The notes: generated by a model not told the origin, from the letters alone. Positions 1-8,391 are shown, numbered from the stretch's first letter. The stretch: DNA of 38,461 nt from Campylobacteraceae bacterium (GCA_016744535.1 JADGEE010000018.1:1-38461); one strand, 5' to 3'. A program made the numbers and translations.

Positions 1-62
1 ATTTAATATATTTTAACAATTCATATATAAAAATTATATTTATATATTTTAAGGAGGAATTA

Positions 63-206
63 GTGGGAATTTTAATACTTTTTATAAAAATAGTAATTTT
101 AATTGTAGCCTCTCTCTTTTTTGTAAAAGGGGTTAGTTGGTTGGTTCAAAAATTTGAAAGTAGAAATAAAGAGAAAGATATAAAAGAGATAGAAGATAAA
201 AAATAG
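63..206 (+). CDS. small single-pass membrane protein (47 aa)
   Basis: A GTG-start ORF of 47 codons plus stop, preceded by a strong Shine-Dalgarno (AAGGAGG ending at 57, 5 nt before the GTG). Residues 2-26 form one hydrophobic segment and the remainder is a highly charged Lys/Glu tail, so a single membrane anchor with a cytoplasmic tail is likely. It ends 34 nt before purU and probably shares its transcript. I do not recognise the family. The good ribosome site and membrane/charged architecture argue that it is real; its function is unknown. Confidence 0.65.
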   Translation: MGILILFIKIVILIVASLFFVKGVSWLVQKFESRNKEKDIKEIEDKK

Positions 207-240
207 TAGTATTTTAAAAAAATTAAAAAAAGGTATTAAA

Positions 241-1077
241 GTGAAATATATACTTTTAATAGATTCTCCAGATGCTAAAGGGTTAGTTTATGAAGTTACA
301 AAAACACTTTATAAATATAATTTAAATGTAGAAACAAATAGAGAATTTGTTGATAAAGAGAATAGTAAATTTTTTATGAGAACTGAATTTAGTGGGGAAG
401 TTGAAGTTGAAATTGATAATTTAAAAGATGAATTAAAAAAGAATCTACCTCAAAATGCTCATATAAAATTAACTAAACACAGAAAAAAAGACATTATTTT
501 AATGGTTACAAAAGAGAGTCATTGTCTAGGTGATATTTTAATTAGAGATTTTGGAAATGAGTTAGATGCAAATATAAAAGCAGTTGTATCAAATTACGAT
601 GTATTAAAACCATTAGTTGAAAAATTTAATATTCCATATTTTTGTGTGCCAACTGAAGGTTTAAGTAGAAGTGAACACGAAGATAGAGTTATGGATGTTA
701 TAAATAGTTTTGAATTTGATTTTATAGTTTTAGCTAAATATATGAGAATTTTATCACCAAATTTTGTAGAGAGTTATGAGCAAAAAATTATAAATATTCA
801 CCACTCATTTTTACCTGCTTTTATTGGAGCTAATCCATATAAACAAGCACACCAGCGAGGAGTTAAAATTATTGGTGCAACTAGTCATTTTGTAAATAAT
901 AATTTAGATGAAGGTCCAATTATAGCCCAAGATATAAAGAGAATTGACCATAGTTTTAATTGGAGAGATATGCAAAAAGCTGGAAGAAATGTAGAAAAAA
1001 TAGTGCTATCTAATGCACTAAAATTAGCACTAGAAGATAGGATATTTGTATATGCCAACAAAACAGTCATATTATAG
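241..1077 (+). CDS. purU: formyltetrahydrofolate deformylase PurU
   Basis: Hydrolyses 10-formyltetrahydrofolate to formate and tetrahydrofolate, balancing the one-carbon pool for purine synthesis in the cytoplasm. The 278-aa length is normal. An N-terminal ACT domain (about residues 1-80) is followed by a formyltransferase-fold domain. The catalytic triad is visible: N185 and H187 in NIHHSFLPAF, and D223 in LDEGPII; the 38-residue gap between N and D matches PurN/PurU. Translation starts at GTG 241 after an AAAGG-like site. The 3' end overlaps the next small ORF, so the cluster is probably co-transcribed. Confidence 0.93.
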   Translation: MKYILLIDSPDAKGLVYEVTKTLYKYNLNVETNREFVDKENSKFFMRTEFSGEVEVEIDNLKDELKKNLPQNAHIKLTKHRKKDIILMVTKESHCLGDILIRDFGNELDANIKAVVSNYDVLKPLVEKFNIPYFCVPTEGLSRSEHEDRVMDVINSFEFDFIVLAKYMRILSPNFVESYEQKIINIHHSFLPAFIGANPYKQAHQRGVKIIGATSHFVNNNLDEGPIIAQDIKRIDHSFNWRDMQKAGRNVEKIVLSNALKLALEDRIFVYANKTVIL

Positions 1078-1276
1078 ACATCTACCTGATGAGGATATAG
1101 ATCATAAAAAACCTGTAAAGACTCTAAGTGATTATCCAGAGGATATTCAAAATATAATGAGTGAAGTTACTAAATTAAAATTTAAAACAATGCTAAAAAA
1201 ACACTCAAAAGTTATGGCTGTTTTAATTAAAATTTTAATTAAAGGTGAAAAACAGTTGGAAAATAAAAATGTTTAA
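1052..1276 (+). CDS. conserved-looking small protein between purU and trmL
   Basis: A 74-residue ORF that overlaps the end of purU by 26 nt and the start of trmL by 8 nt. ATG 1052 is preferred to TTG 1046 because the AGGA at 1039-1042 lies 9 nt from the ATG but only 3 nt from the TTG. The product is basic and hydrophilic, with predicted helices in the second half and no signal peptide. Overlap at both ends suggests translational coupling. No family recognised and no function assigned. Confidence 0.6.
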   Translation: MPTKQSYYRHLPDEDIDHKKPVKTLSDYPEDIQNIMSEVTKLKFKTMLKKHSKVMAVLIKILIKGEKQLENKNV

Positions 1277-1733
1277 TATTGTATTAGTGACTCCGCAAAT
1301 ACCGGGTAATACTGGAACTATTGGAAGAATTTGTGTAGCTACAAATTCAACTCTACACTTAATTAAGCCTCTTGGATTTAATATTGATGATAAATCAGTA
1401 AAGAGAGCTGGACTTGATTACTGGTCAGATTTAAAATTAAAAGTTTATGACTCTTTAGATAAATTTTTAGAGTTAAATCCTATTGATGATAGACACTTTT
1501 TTGCTACAACTAAAAGCAATAAAAATTACTTTGAAGCTAAATTTAAAAAAGATGATTTTCTCTATTTTGGCAGAGAAGATGGTGGATTACCCGAAGATTT
1601 AATGCAGAAAAAGTTAGAAAATAGAATTACAATACCTATGAGTAAAAAGACTAGAAGCATAAATTTAGGAATTTCTGTTGGTATTATTTTATATGAAGCT
1701 ATAAAACAAAATTTTGGAGAAATTGATTTATGA
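1269..1733 (+). CDS. trmL: tRNA (cytidine/uridine-2'-O-)-methyltransferase TrmL
   Basis: SPOUT-class methyltransferase that 2'-O-methylates the wobble base of tRNA-Leu isoacceptors using SAM. The start at ATG 1269 gives 154 aa, the usual size, and begins MFNIVLVTPQIPGNTGTIGR, the family N-terminus. Knot motifs are visible at FGREDGGLPEDL and near the C-terminus at IPMSKKTRSINLGISVGI, where the family has a conserved Asn followed by hydrophobic residues. Upstream in-frame ATG 1245 would add nine atypical residues and is rejected. The start overlaps the preceding small ORF; the stop overlaps the next start (ATGA). Confidence 0.92.
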   Translation: MFNIVLVTPQIPGNTGTIGRICVATNSTLHLIKPLGFNIDDKSVKRAGLDYWSDLKLKVYDSLDKFLELNPIDDRHFFATTKSNKNYFEAKFKKDDFLYFGREDGGLPEDLMQKKLENRITIPMSKKTRSINLGISVGIILYEAIKQNFGEIDL

Positions 1734-1858
1734 AAGATATAATTGATATTATAGTTTTAATTCTATTTGTAATTTTTATGGTTGCTTTACTTAAAGGGTT
1801 TAATCAAAAAATGATGAATAAACATAAAGAGAGACAAGAGGATTTAAATAAAAAGTAA
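1730..1858 (+). CDS. small single-pass membrane protein (42 aa)
   Basis: The ATG overlaps the trmL stop codon (ATGA), the classic coupled-translation arrangement. The 42-residue product has one hydrophobic segment (about residues 3-22) followed by a basic, hydrophilic tail. Its architecture resembles the 47-aa protein at the start of the window, although the sequences are not obviously related. Function unknown. Confidence 0.55.
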   Translation: MKDIIDIIVLILFVIFMVALLKGFNQKMMNKHKERQEDLNKK

Positions 1859-1911
1859 TTTTTAAAAATATTTATATATAATGGAAAATTCTATAATAAA
1901 AGGAGTTTCTA

Positions 1912-2262
1912 ATGAAAAGAAAAGAAGAAGCTATTGAATTTTTAAATAGTATGGAAAATATTGTACTTAAATTTAAAGATGGTTTAGAGTTTGTAAAATC
2001 ACATAACACAGTTGCAAGTGAAAAAAAAGTTATTGAAATTAGTGATTTAGAGAAAATTATATATTTAGATTTGAGTAATAATAACTTGCTAGGTTTACCA
2101 AGAGGGTTATCATCACTTTGTAATTTAGAAGTTGTAATTTTAGATAATAACCATTTTAGTAAACCAACTAGAGTCTTAAGAGGTCTTAAAAGTTTACGAG
2201 TTTTATCTATGAAAAATAATAGTTTAAGTTATCTTCCAAAGGGTTTAACAATTATGACTTAA
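1912..2262 (+). CDS. leucine-rich-repeat protein (116 aa)
   Basis: Cytoplasmic-looking protein with no signal peptide. From about residue 48 it carries three leucine-rich repeats of about 23 residues (IIYLDLSNNNLLGLPRGL, LEVVILDNNHFSK, LRVLSMKNNSLSYLPKGL), matching the LxxLxLxxNxLxxLP consensus. The N-terminal 45 residues are a charged helical cap. A strong AAGGAG lies before ATG 1912. Such short LRR proteins usually mediate protein contacts; no partner can be named. It ends 5 nt before the convergent next gene. Confidence 0.8.
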   Translation: MKRKEEAIEFLNSMENIVLKFKDGLEFVKSHNTVASEKKVIEISDLEKIIYLDLSNNNLLGLPRGLSSLCNLEVVILDNNHFSKPTRVLRGLKSLRVLSMKNNSLSYLPKGLTIMT

Positions 2263-2267
2263 CTCTC

Positions 2268-2702
2268 TTATAACTCTTCAATCTCTTTAATACTCTCCAT
2301 ACTAATCTCTTTAATCACTTTTCTTGGGGTTTTGTAACCCATAATTTGATAAAGAATATCTTCTGTTTTAGAATCAATTATGTGCATAGTTGGGCAAAAT
2401 TCAGAAGATAAAAAATCTGGATAAGTGTGAATATTTGGTCTTTCAAAATTTACAAAAACATAGTGATTATTTATAATTTCAACTACTTTCTCATTTGTTA
2501 AAACATATTTTTTTGTTCTTTCACAAAATGGACATCCTGTCGTTGAAACTAATGCCAATATATATTTACCCTCTTTTTTAGCTAACTTTAGGGCATCATC
2601 ATAATTATGCACTATATTTTTAATTACACTCTCATACTCATATTTTTTATTTTCTGCGTAGAGAAAATTAAATAGTAAAATAATTATAAAAACATATTTC
2701 AT
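2268..2702 (-). CDS. periplasmic thioredoxin-fold protein, SoxW/DsbD-gamma-like
   Basis: 144 aa with a signal peptide (residues 1-16, ending LYA) and a thioredoxin-like domain carrying CPFC at C57-C60. A hydrophobic strand precedes the motif (YILALVSTTGC), and a cis-Pro region follows at FCPTMHIID, as in single-domain thioredoxins of the SoxW/DUF255-like type. Likely reduces or protects periplasmic disulfides, possibly of cytochromes; the next gene, divergently transcribed, encodes a cytochrome c. The specific substrate is unknown. The start is supported by AAGGAG upstream of the ATG. Confidence 0.8.
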   Translation of the reverse strand: MKYVFIIILLFNFLYAENKKYEYESVIKNIVHNYDDALKLAKKEGKYILALVSTTGCPFCERTKKYVLTNEKVVEIINNHYVFVNFERPNIHTYPDFLSSEFCPTMHIIDSKTEDILYQIMGYKTPRKVIKEISMESIKEIEEL

Positions 2703-2733
2703 ACTTTATCTCCTTAATATATTTATTGCTTAT

Positions 2734-2739
2734 ATTATA
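2734..2739 (-). promoter_or_regulatory. -10 element for the thioredoxin-fold gene
   Basis: A perfect TATAAT on the minus strand about 32 nt upstream of the start codon, in very AT-rich sequence. No clear -35 is seen, as is usual for Campylobacterota sigma-70 promoters. In this base composition chance matches occur. Confidence 0.4.
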
Positions 2740-2775
2740 ATATTAATCTTTTATTATAAATTAATTTTTTAATGA

Positions 2776-2781
2776 TATAAT
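2776..2781 (+). promoter_or_regulatory. -10 element for the cytochrome c gene
   Basis: TATAAT 48 nt upstream of the TTG start of the cytochrome c gene, back-to-back with the minus-strand element at 2734-2739. Predicted from sequence only. Confidence 0.4.
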
Positions 2782-2828
2782 ATTTTCTGATGAGGAATTT
2801 TAAAAAAATCTATTGAAAAGGAAATTTA

Positions 2829-3161
2829 TTGAAAACGGGAATATTTGTATTTGTACTAAGCCTTGCAAGTCTGTTATCGGCAAATGAGACATTTGACACA
2901 AAATGTTCAACCTGTCACGGTTTAAAAGGGGAAAAAGAGATTACTGGAAAAATTGGGCATACTAGAGCATTAGCTTCAATTGATAAAGAGGAGTTAGTTA
3001 CATTAATGACAGGCTATAAAGATGGAACTATTCACGAGGGTGAGGGACAACACGGTTTAGGTAAAATAATGAGAGGACAACTTAGACCATTAAGTAGTGC
3101 TGATATTGAAGATTTAGCTTTACATATTTTAAGTTTAAACAACAAAGCAGCAAAAAAGTAA
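2829..3161 (+). CDS. monohaem c-type cytochrome
   Basis: 110-aa exported electron carrier. Residues 1-18 are a signal peptide (cleavage likely after LLSA). The haem-attachment motif CSTCH lies at C26-H30. A Met-containing segment (KIMRGQL, about residue 80) is the likely second axial ligand, followed by the usual C-terminal helix (SADIEDLALHILSL). The start is TTG 2829, with AAAGG about 8 nt upstream and immediately before the signal peptide. Class I small soluble cytochrome, similar to the c553 type; its redox partner cannot be told from context. Confidence 0.87.
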   Translation: MKTGIFVFVLSLASLLSANETFDTKCSTCHGLKGEKEITGKIGHTRALASIDKEELVTLMTGYKDGTIHEGEGQHGLGKIMRGQLRPLSSADIEDLALHILSLNNKAAKK

Positions 3162-3176
3162 ATTAAACTTCTTTGC
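3150..3176. terminator. bidirectional hairpin between cytochrome c and pglE
   Basis: GCAAAAAAGT (3150-3159) pairs with ACTTCTTTGC (3167-3176) with one A/C mismatch; loop 7 nt. It lies between two convergent genes, overlaps the cytochrome stop codon and is flanked by T-rich sequence, as expected of a shared terminator. Confidence 0.55.
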
Positions 3177-3184
3177 TTTACTCT

Positions 3185-4309
3185 TTAGAAATTGCTATTT
3201 ATAATTTCACTTATCATTTTAACATCATCATCACTCATACTTGTTCCACTTGGTAGACATAAACCTCTACCGAATAAATCTTCACTAACTCCATTAACTA
3301 AACTTTTTGCATCTTTAAATAGTGGTTGTAAGTGCATCGGTTTCCATAGTGGTCTTGATTCGATATTTTCTCTCTCAAGTGCTTTGATAACTCTATCAAT
3401 TAACGCTCCATCTTTAAATAAAATAGCACTAAGCCATCTATTTCCAATAGAGTTTTCAAGTTCAGGCATAAACTCTACTTCATTATTTAAGTAATTTTTA
3501 TATAAATTAAAAATTTCTCTTTTTCGTTTGATTCTATCACTTAAAATTTCCATTTGTCCTCTACCAATTCCTGCTACAATATTACTCATTCGATAGTTAT
3601 ATCCATAAGTTTTATGCTCATAGTGTAAATGATTCTCTTTTGCTTGAGTTGATAAAAATTTAGCCTCTTTTATTAAAGTTTCATCATCACTAACTAAAAC
3701 ACCTCCACCACTTGTGGTTATAATTTTATTTCCATTAAATGAGTAAATTCCAGCTTTTCCAAAAGTACCTGATTGTTTTTTATTAAATGTAGCACCTAGA
3801 GATTCTGCACTATCTTCAATTAAATAGACTCCAAACTCATTACATATATTTGTAATATTCTCTATATCTGCACTCTGTCCATAAATATGGGTTAAAATTA
3901 GTGCTTTTGGCATTTTTTTATCTGATTTTTTTCTACCGCTTAACTCTTGATATAATAAATTAGGGTCTAAGTTCCAACTTTCATAATCACTATCTATAAA
4001 AAATGGTATAGCTTTTTCGTATAAAATTGCATTTATTGAACCGATAAAAGTAAATGTTGATGCTAAAACCTCATCACCATCTTTTATACCTAAAATTCTA
4101 AGTGCTAAATGGATTGCACTTGTTCCACTTACAACAGCTAAGGCATATTTTGCACCTGTATAATTTTTAATTGCCTCTTCAAATTTATTTAAATTTTCTC
4201 CAACTGGTGCAATGTAATTTTCTTCAAAAGCATCTTTTATATATTTTAGCTCATTTCCTCCCATATGTGGAGGTGATAAAAAAATTCTATCTTTTATATT
4301 TTCTCTCAT
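3185..4309 (-). CDS. pglE: PglE-like UDP-sugar C4 aminotransferase (DegT/DnrJ/EryC1 family)
   Basis: PLP-dependent transfer of an amino group to a UDP-4-keto-6-deoxy-GlcNAc, the step leading to bacillosamine-type sugars used for protein glycosylation or surface glycans. 374 aa, full length. The PLP lysine is K195 in FNGNKIITTSGGG; N-terminal FLSPPHMGGNELKYI and the C-terminal LCLPSGTSMSDDDV are characteristic of Campylobacter PglE. The partner dehydratase (pglF) and acetyltransferase (pglD) are not in this window, so the gene stands alone between a cytochrome and a beta-lactamase. Related aminotransferases for other UDP-sugars (e.g. PseC) remain possible but fit the N-terminus less well. Confidence 0.85.
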   Translation of the reverse strand: MRENIKDRIFLSPPHMGGNELKYIKDAFEENYIAPVGENLNKFEEAIKNYTGAKYALAVVSGTSAIHLALRILGIKDGDEVLASTFTFIGSINAILYEKAIPFFIDSDYESWNLDPNLLYQELSGRKKSDKKMPKALILTHIYGQSADIENITNICNEFGVYLIEDSAESLGATFNKKQSGTFGKAGIYSFNGNKIITTSGGGVLVSDDETLIKEAKFLSTQAKENHLHYEHKTYGYNYRMSNIVAGIGRGQMEILSDRIKRKREIFNLYKNYLNNEVEFMPELENSIGNRWLSAILFKDGALIDRVIKALERENIESRPLWKPMHLQPLFKDAKSLVNGVSEDLFGRGLCLPSGTSMSDDDVKMISEIINSNF

Positions 4310-4325
4310 TTTTTTCCTTTCATTA

Positions 4326-5084
4326 TTAAATTAAATTCAAAAATTTCAGTATATCTTTAGTAATCTTTTTAGCTTTTATTCCGTCAGCCTCTAATCCTTT
4401 AATAGTTGTAACAAAAAAATAATTTCTATTTTTCAGCTCTAAATAACCGATAAACCAACCTCTATTATTAACACTTCCCGTTTTTGCAGAGAGTTTTATA
4501 CTATTTTTATCTGAAATTATTAAAATCTTTTTAACAATATCTATATCTTTTTTTGAAAATGGTAAATTATAATTATAAAACTTTTTTAAAAGTTCAAGTT
4601 GTTCAAATGGTGAAATTTTCAAACTAGAATTTAACCAAAATTTATCAATACCTCCACTAATATCAATATTTCCATAATTTAACTTTTTGATATATTTATT
4701 CATATTTTGCTTACCAACCATTAAAGCTAACTTTTTAAAATACCATACAACAGAGTATTTAATAGCACTCTCTAGCGTATGATTATCATTCCAAATAAGA
4801 TATTCTCTATTCTTTCCATCCCATTTAAATTCACTATTTTCATCTTTTAAATTTTTACTATCAAGTCCAATTAAAGCGTTATATATCTTAAATGTTGAAG
4901 CTGGGCTAAATCTTTTATCAGCTTTTTTTCTATTATAGAAGATATAACTATCTTGTTTCTCATCATAAATAATAAAAACTCCATCATATCCATTAAAAAA
5001 TGGCTTTAACTCTTTATCTTTTGAAACTTTAAATTCTGCAAAAGAGAGTGTTATAAAAAAAATAACTATTAAAACTATTCTCAT
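4326..5084 (-). CDS. class D (OXA-type) beta-lactamase
   Basis: Periplasmic serine beta-lactamase, 252 aa from the ATG at 5084, which begins a clear signal peptide (MRIVLIVIFFITLSFA); an upstream in-frame ATG at 5129 would prefix 15 residues before the signal and is rejected, and AAGG lies upstream of 5084. All class D motifs are present: S63-T-F-K66 (active serine and carboxylated lysine), S111-V-V, Y137-G-N and K201-T-G, followed by the usual W210. Intact, so probably active on penicillins; spectrum cannot be read from sequence. It is next to pglE rather than in a mobile cassette, consistent with a resident chromosomal OXA. Confidence 0.88.
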   Translation of the reverse strand: MRIVLIVIFFITLSFAEFKVSKDKELKPFFNGYDGVFIIYDEKQDSYIFYNRKKADKRFSPASTFKIYNALIGLDSKNLKDENSEFKWDGKNREYLIWNDNHTLESAIKYSVVWYFKKLALMVGKQNMNKYIKKLNYGNIDISGGIDKFWLNSSLKISPFEQLELLKKFYNYNLPFSKKDIDIVKKILIISDKNSIKLSAKTGSVNNRGWFIGYLELKNRNYFFVTTIKGLEADGIKAKKITKDILKFLNLI

Positions 5085-5173
5085 TTTCAACCTTTTTATT
5101 AATTTATGTATTATATAATTATTACACAATTATTTAGTATAATAATTATATTTAAATCAAATAGGAGAATGGA

Positions 5174-5884
5174 ATGAAATTAATATTGATGCTATTTATA
5201 GCTTTTAATCTGTGGGCAGGTCTTCCAAAAAAGGCAGAAGGTGATAGATATTTTGTTGCGGCTAAAAAGAGTGTAAAGAAGAGAGATTATAGAGGTGCAA
5301 AAGAGTATTTAGATAAAATTATAAAATTAGATGTAAAATTATCAAAATCTGGTGAATTTCACTATTTTTATGCAAAATCTTTATCAGGACTTGGTTATCA
5401 TAAAGAGGCTATGGATGAGGTAAAAATGTTTTTACACAGAAGTGGAGAGAAAACAAAATATTATAATGAAGCACTTGAAGTCTATAACTTTAGTGAAAAA
5501 AGAGTTTTACAACAAGATAAAAAATCATCAAACTATGGAAATCATCAAAATTATCAAAATACACAAAGAGTTTCAAATAGAAAATCAAATTGTGTAAATG
5601 GTCTATGTTTTGCAGAAGATGAAAATGTTAAAGTTAGTTGGAATGATGCTAATAACTATTGCAAAAATAGAGGAAAAAGACTCCCAACAATTGGTGAGTT
5701 AAAAAGAGTATATTTAGCTGATGGTGGAGATAATAAAAGAGTACCAAATGGATTTATAAATAAATTTTACTGGTCATTAACAGGACTTGATAGTAATAGT
5801 GCTTACTATTTTAATTTTTTTGTGGGTGATGATAGATGGAGTTCAAAACATCAAAGTCACTATGTAAGATGTATAAATAGATAA
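5174..5884 (+). CDS. secreted protein: TPR-like N-terminus plus DUF1566/Lcl C-terminal domain
   Basis: 236 aa. A signal peptide (residues 1-15) is followed by a helical region (about 20-115) resembling two TPR units (AKKSVKKRDYRGAKEYLDKI and the FHYFYAKSLSGLGYHKEAMD segment), then a polar Gln/Asn/Ser linker, then a C-terminal domain starting about residue 135. That domain shows the DUF1566/Lcl_C pattern: SWNDANNYCKNRGKRLPTI, a central FYWSLT, YYFNFFVGD and a final VRCI. Cysteines flank the domain. Such domains occur in surface and lipoproteins of Campylobacterota. ATG 5174 lies 6 nt after AGGAG. Confidence 0.75.
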   Translation: MKLILMLFIAFNLWAGLPKKAEGDRYFVAAKKSVKKRDYRGAKEYLDKIIKLDVKLSKSGEFHYFYAKSLSGLGYHKEAMDEVKMFLHRSGEKTKYYNEALEVYNFSEKRVLQQDKKSSNYGNHQNYQNTQRVSNRKSNCVNGLCFAEDENVKVSWNDANNYCKNRGKRLPTIGELKRVYLADGGDNKRVPNGFINKFYWSLTGLDSNSAYYFNFFVGDDRWSSKHQSHYVRCINR

Positions 5885-5893
5885 TAAAAACTC

Positions 5894-7225
5894 TTATATT
5901 GGAACATAGATTTCAACTATTGGAACATAGATTTCAACTTGTGTTCCATATATTTCTCTATTTTTAGTTATATTTTTAATAGTTATTTTACCTTTCATAC
6001 TATTTTCAATTATACTTTTTATCATATACAAATCTAAAGAAGTCCCTTGGTTTGTATCTTTTGTACTAAAGTATGGATTAAATAGTTTATCTTGAATTTT
6101 TTTATCAATTCCACCTGCATTGTCTCTAATAACTATTTTTAAATATTTATCTTCAATTTCAAGCTTAACTACTATCTCTTTTTGTTTTATATTTCGTTCT
6201 ACAAATGCGTCTCTTGAATTTACAATTAAATTAAGAATGACTTGAATTAATTCATTTTTATATCCTAATACTCTATTATCTTTATTATTACATATACACT
6301 GAAGTTTAATTTTGAAATTATTCAATTGTGCATCGACTAAAGTATGAAGACCTATAATTATCTCTGGGAGTTTAAAATACTCTTTTTTATTATTTGATTT
6401 AAAAAAATTCCTAAAGTTATCTATTGTTTGTGACATAAAATTTATCTGTTGCATAGCCGATTTTTCTAACTCACCCACATCTTTGCTACTTATCTTTTCA
6501 TTTGATTGATATTTTAAAGTAAAACTTTGCATAACTATACTTAGAATATTTAAAGGTTGTCTCCATTCGTGGGCTATCATTGATAAAAGCTCACCCATTT
6601 GAGTATATTTTGATTGTTGAAATAGTAAAATATCTTTATCTCTACTTTTTTTCGTCTCAATTTGAATCTGTTTTTCTAAATTTAAATTTAATTTTACTAG
6701 CTCCTGTTTTCTCTTTTCACTCTCCATTGCACCTGCAATTGCTAGTGCTAAAGTTGAAAGAATAGCTTTATCGTCATTTGACCAAATTCTCTCATTAACA
6801 CAATCATCAAAACCTATGAATCCAAACCATCGTCTATCTACAAATATTGGAATTTCTAACATAGATTTTATGTTTTGTTCTTCTAACATAATTCTCTCTT
6901 TTTTAGCTAAATTTTTAATTATTACTTCATAATAACTATTATTTGAGAGTTTGTCATACATATCTTGAAAAATATTTTTATAATTTAAATTTTGAAGTTC
7001 TTGGTTATCTATTTCAGCTGTTATATGATTTTTTGTCCACTCATATTTTTGAGATGTTAAAATTTCACCATTTTTAATAGAGTTTTCAAAGATATAGACT
7101 CTATCTACACCAGTAATAGCTCCAATTTCAGAAAGTGTAAAATTAATAGTTTTAGATAAATTATCTGTAATTAGTAACTCTTTTAGTATCGTAAAAATTT
7201 TCTTTAAAAATTCATCTTTCTGCAT
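5894..7225 (-). CDS. GAF-domain histidine kinase, orphan, with altered G2 box
   Basis: 443 aa from ATG 7225 (AGGA 7-8 nt upstream; an extra 14 residues from 7267 have no such support). Residues about 15-170 are a GAF sensor domain with no membrane segments, so the kinase is cytoplasmic. A coiled coil leads into HisKA with phospho-acceptor H219 (MIAHEWRQPLNIL), then an ATPase domain with N box NLIVNSRDAF and G1 box DNAGGI. The G2 box reads GTSLDLYM (G394-L399) instead of GTGLGLYM, so two glycines of the ATP lid are replaced. The C-terminus carries a seven-residue duplication. No response regulator is adjacent. Confidence 0.85.
   Translation of the reverse strand: MQKDEFLKKIFTILKELLITDNLSKTINFTLSEIGAITGVDRVYIFENSIKNGEILTSQKYEWTKNHITAEIDNQELQNLNYKNIFQDMYDKLSNNSYYEVIIKNLAKKERIMLEEQNIKSMLEIPIFVDRRWFGFIGFDDCVNERIWSNDDKAILSTLALAIAGAMESEKRKQELVKLNLNLEKQIQIETKKSRDKDILLFQQSKYTQMGELLSMIAHEWRQPLNILSIVMQSFTLKYQSNEKISSKDVGELEKSAMQQINFMSQTIDNFRNFFKSNNKKEYFKLPEIIIGLHTLVDAQLNNFKIKLQCICNNKDNRVLGYKNELIQVILNLIVNSRDAFVERNIKQKEIVVKLEIEDKYLKIVIRDNAGGIDKKIQDKLFNPYFSTKDTNQGTSLDLYMIKSIIENSMKGKITIKNITKNREIYGTQVEIYVPIVEIYVPI
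5898..5939. repeat. in-frame 21-bp tandem duplication at the kinase C-terminus
   Basis: Two identical 21-bp units (5898-5918 and 5919-5939) lie immediately before the stop codon of the histidine kinase. They encode VEIYVPI twice. As 21 is a multiple of three, the reading frame and stop are kept. Confidence 0.95.
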
Positions 7226-7314
7226 AATTGATTTCCTAATTTTAAATAAATAGAAAATAAAAGACATTCATTATATAATAAATTTTTTATGAAATGATAT
7301 AGAAAAGGTTACAA

Positions 7315-8391
7315 GTGAATTTAATTTATGATTATCTTGATACCGAGTTAGAAGAGTCGATAAAACCAAAGTTTAGAGTTAAACAAATTTATAATTGGTT
7401 ATATAAAAAATATGTAAATAATTTTGATGAGATGAAAAATTTACCAAAAAACTTAAAAGAAGAGTTAAAAGATAAATTTGAAATTGATAATATTAAAATA
7501 GCAGATATTCAAGAGGCGAGTGATGGTACAAAAAAGTATCTATTTAAGTTATCTGATGGACATACAATTGAGACAGTTTTATTAAAAATGAAAGAGAAAG
7601 TTATTGATAAAGATGGTAAAGTTTTAAGTGGTGAAAAATTTACAGTTTGTATATCGAGTCAAGTTGGTTGTAAAGTTGGGTGTAGTTTCTGTTTTACTGC
7701 AAAAGGTGGATTTATTAGAAATCTAAGTGCTGGTGAAATTGTATATCAAATTTTAGCAATTAAAAGAGATAACAATATAGTTGAAAATAAAAGTGTAAAC
7801 ATCGTGTATATGGGAATGGGTGAGCCACTAGATAATTTCGATAATTTAGTCAAATCAATTAAAATTTTTACTAATTTAGATGGCTTAGCAATTGCCCCAA
7901 GACGCCAAACAATCTCTACAAGTGGATTAAGTTCTAAAATAGAAAAATTAGGAAAATTAAATTTAGGGGTAAATATTGCAATTAGTCTTCACGCTGTTGA
8001 TGATGAGTTAAGAGAAGAGTTAATCCCAATGAACAGAGCTTATAATATAAAATCAATTATAGATGCGATAAAAAAATATCCAATTGATGAGCGAAAGCGA
8101 GTAATGTTTGAGTATTTAATCATCAAAGATGTAAATGATGATTTAGCAAGTGCTAAAAAATTAGTAAAGCTTTTAAATGGAATAAAAGCAAAAGTAAATT
8201 TAATCTATTTTAACCCTCACGAAGGGAGTATTTATCAAAGACCAACTAATAAAAAAGTAAATGAATTTCAAGAATTTTTACATAATAGAGGCTTGTTATG
8301 TACAATTAGAGAATCAAAAGGGATTGACATAGACGCTGCTTGTGGACAACTTAGAGAAAAAGAATTAAAAGAAAAAAGACTTTTTACTTGA
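7315..8391 (+). CDS. rlmN: dual-specificity 23S rRNA/tRNA adenine-C2 methyltransferase RlmN
   Basis: Radical-SAM enzyme that methylates C2 of A2503 in 23S rRNA and A37 of several tRNAs. 358 aa. The [4Fe-4S] cluster cysteines are C119-x3-C123-x2-C126 (CKVGCSFC). The SAM-binding GEP motif is in [10 protein letters not shown], and the C-terminal cysteine that forms the methyl-cysteine intermediate lies in DAACGQLR. The start is GTG 7315, after AAAAGG. Divergent from the histidine kinase; followed by purH 54 nt on. Confidence 0.95.
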   Translation: MNLIYDYLDTELEESIKPKFRVKQIYNWLYKKYVNNFDEMKNLPKNLKEELKDKFEIDNIKIADIQEASDGTKKYLFKLSDGHTIETVLLKMKEKVIDKDGKVLSGEKFTVCISSQVGCKVGCSFCFTAKGGFIRNLSAGEIVYQILAIKRDNNIVENKSVNIVYMGMGEPLDNFDNLVKSIKIFTNLDGLAIAPRRQTISTSGLSSKIEKLGKLNLGVNIAISLHAVDDELREELIPMNRAYNIKSIIDAIKKYPIDERKRVMFEYLIIKDVNDDLASAKKLVKLLNGIKAKVNLIYFNPHEGSIYQRPTNKKVNEFQEFLHNRGLLCTIRESKGIDIDAACGQLREKELKEKRLFT

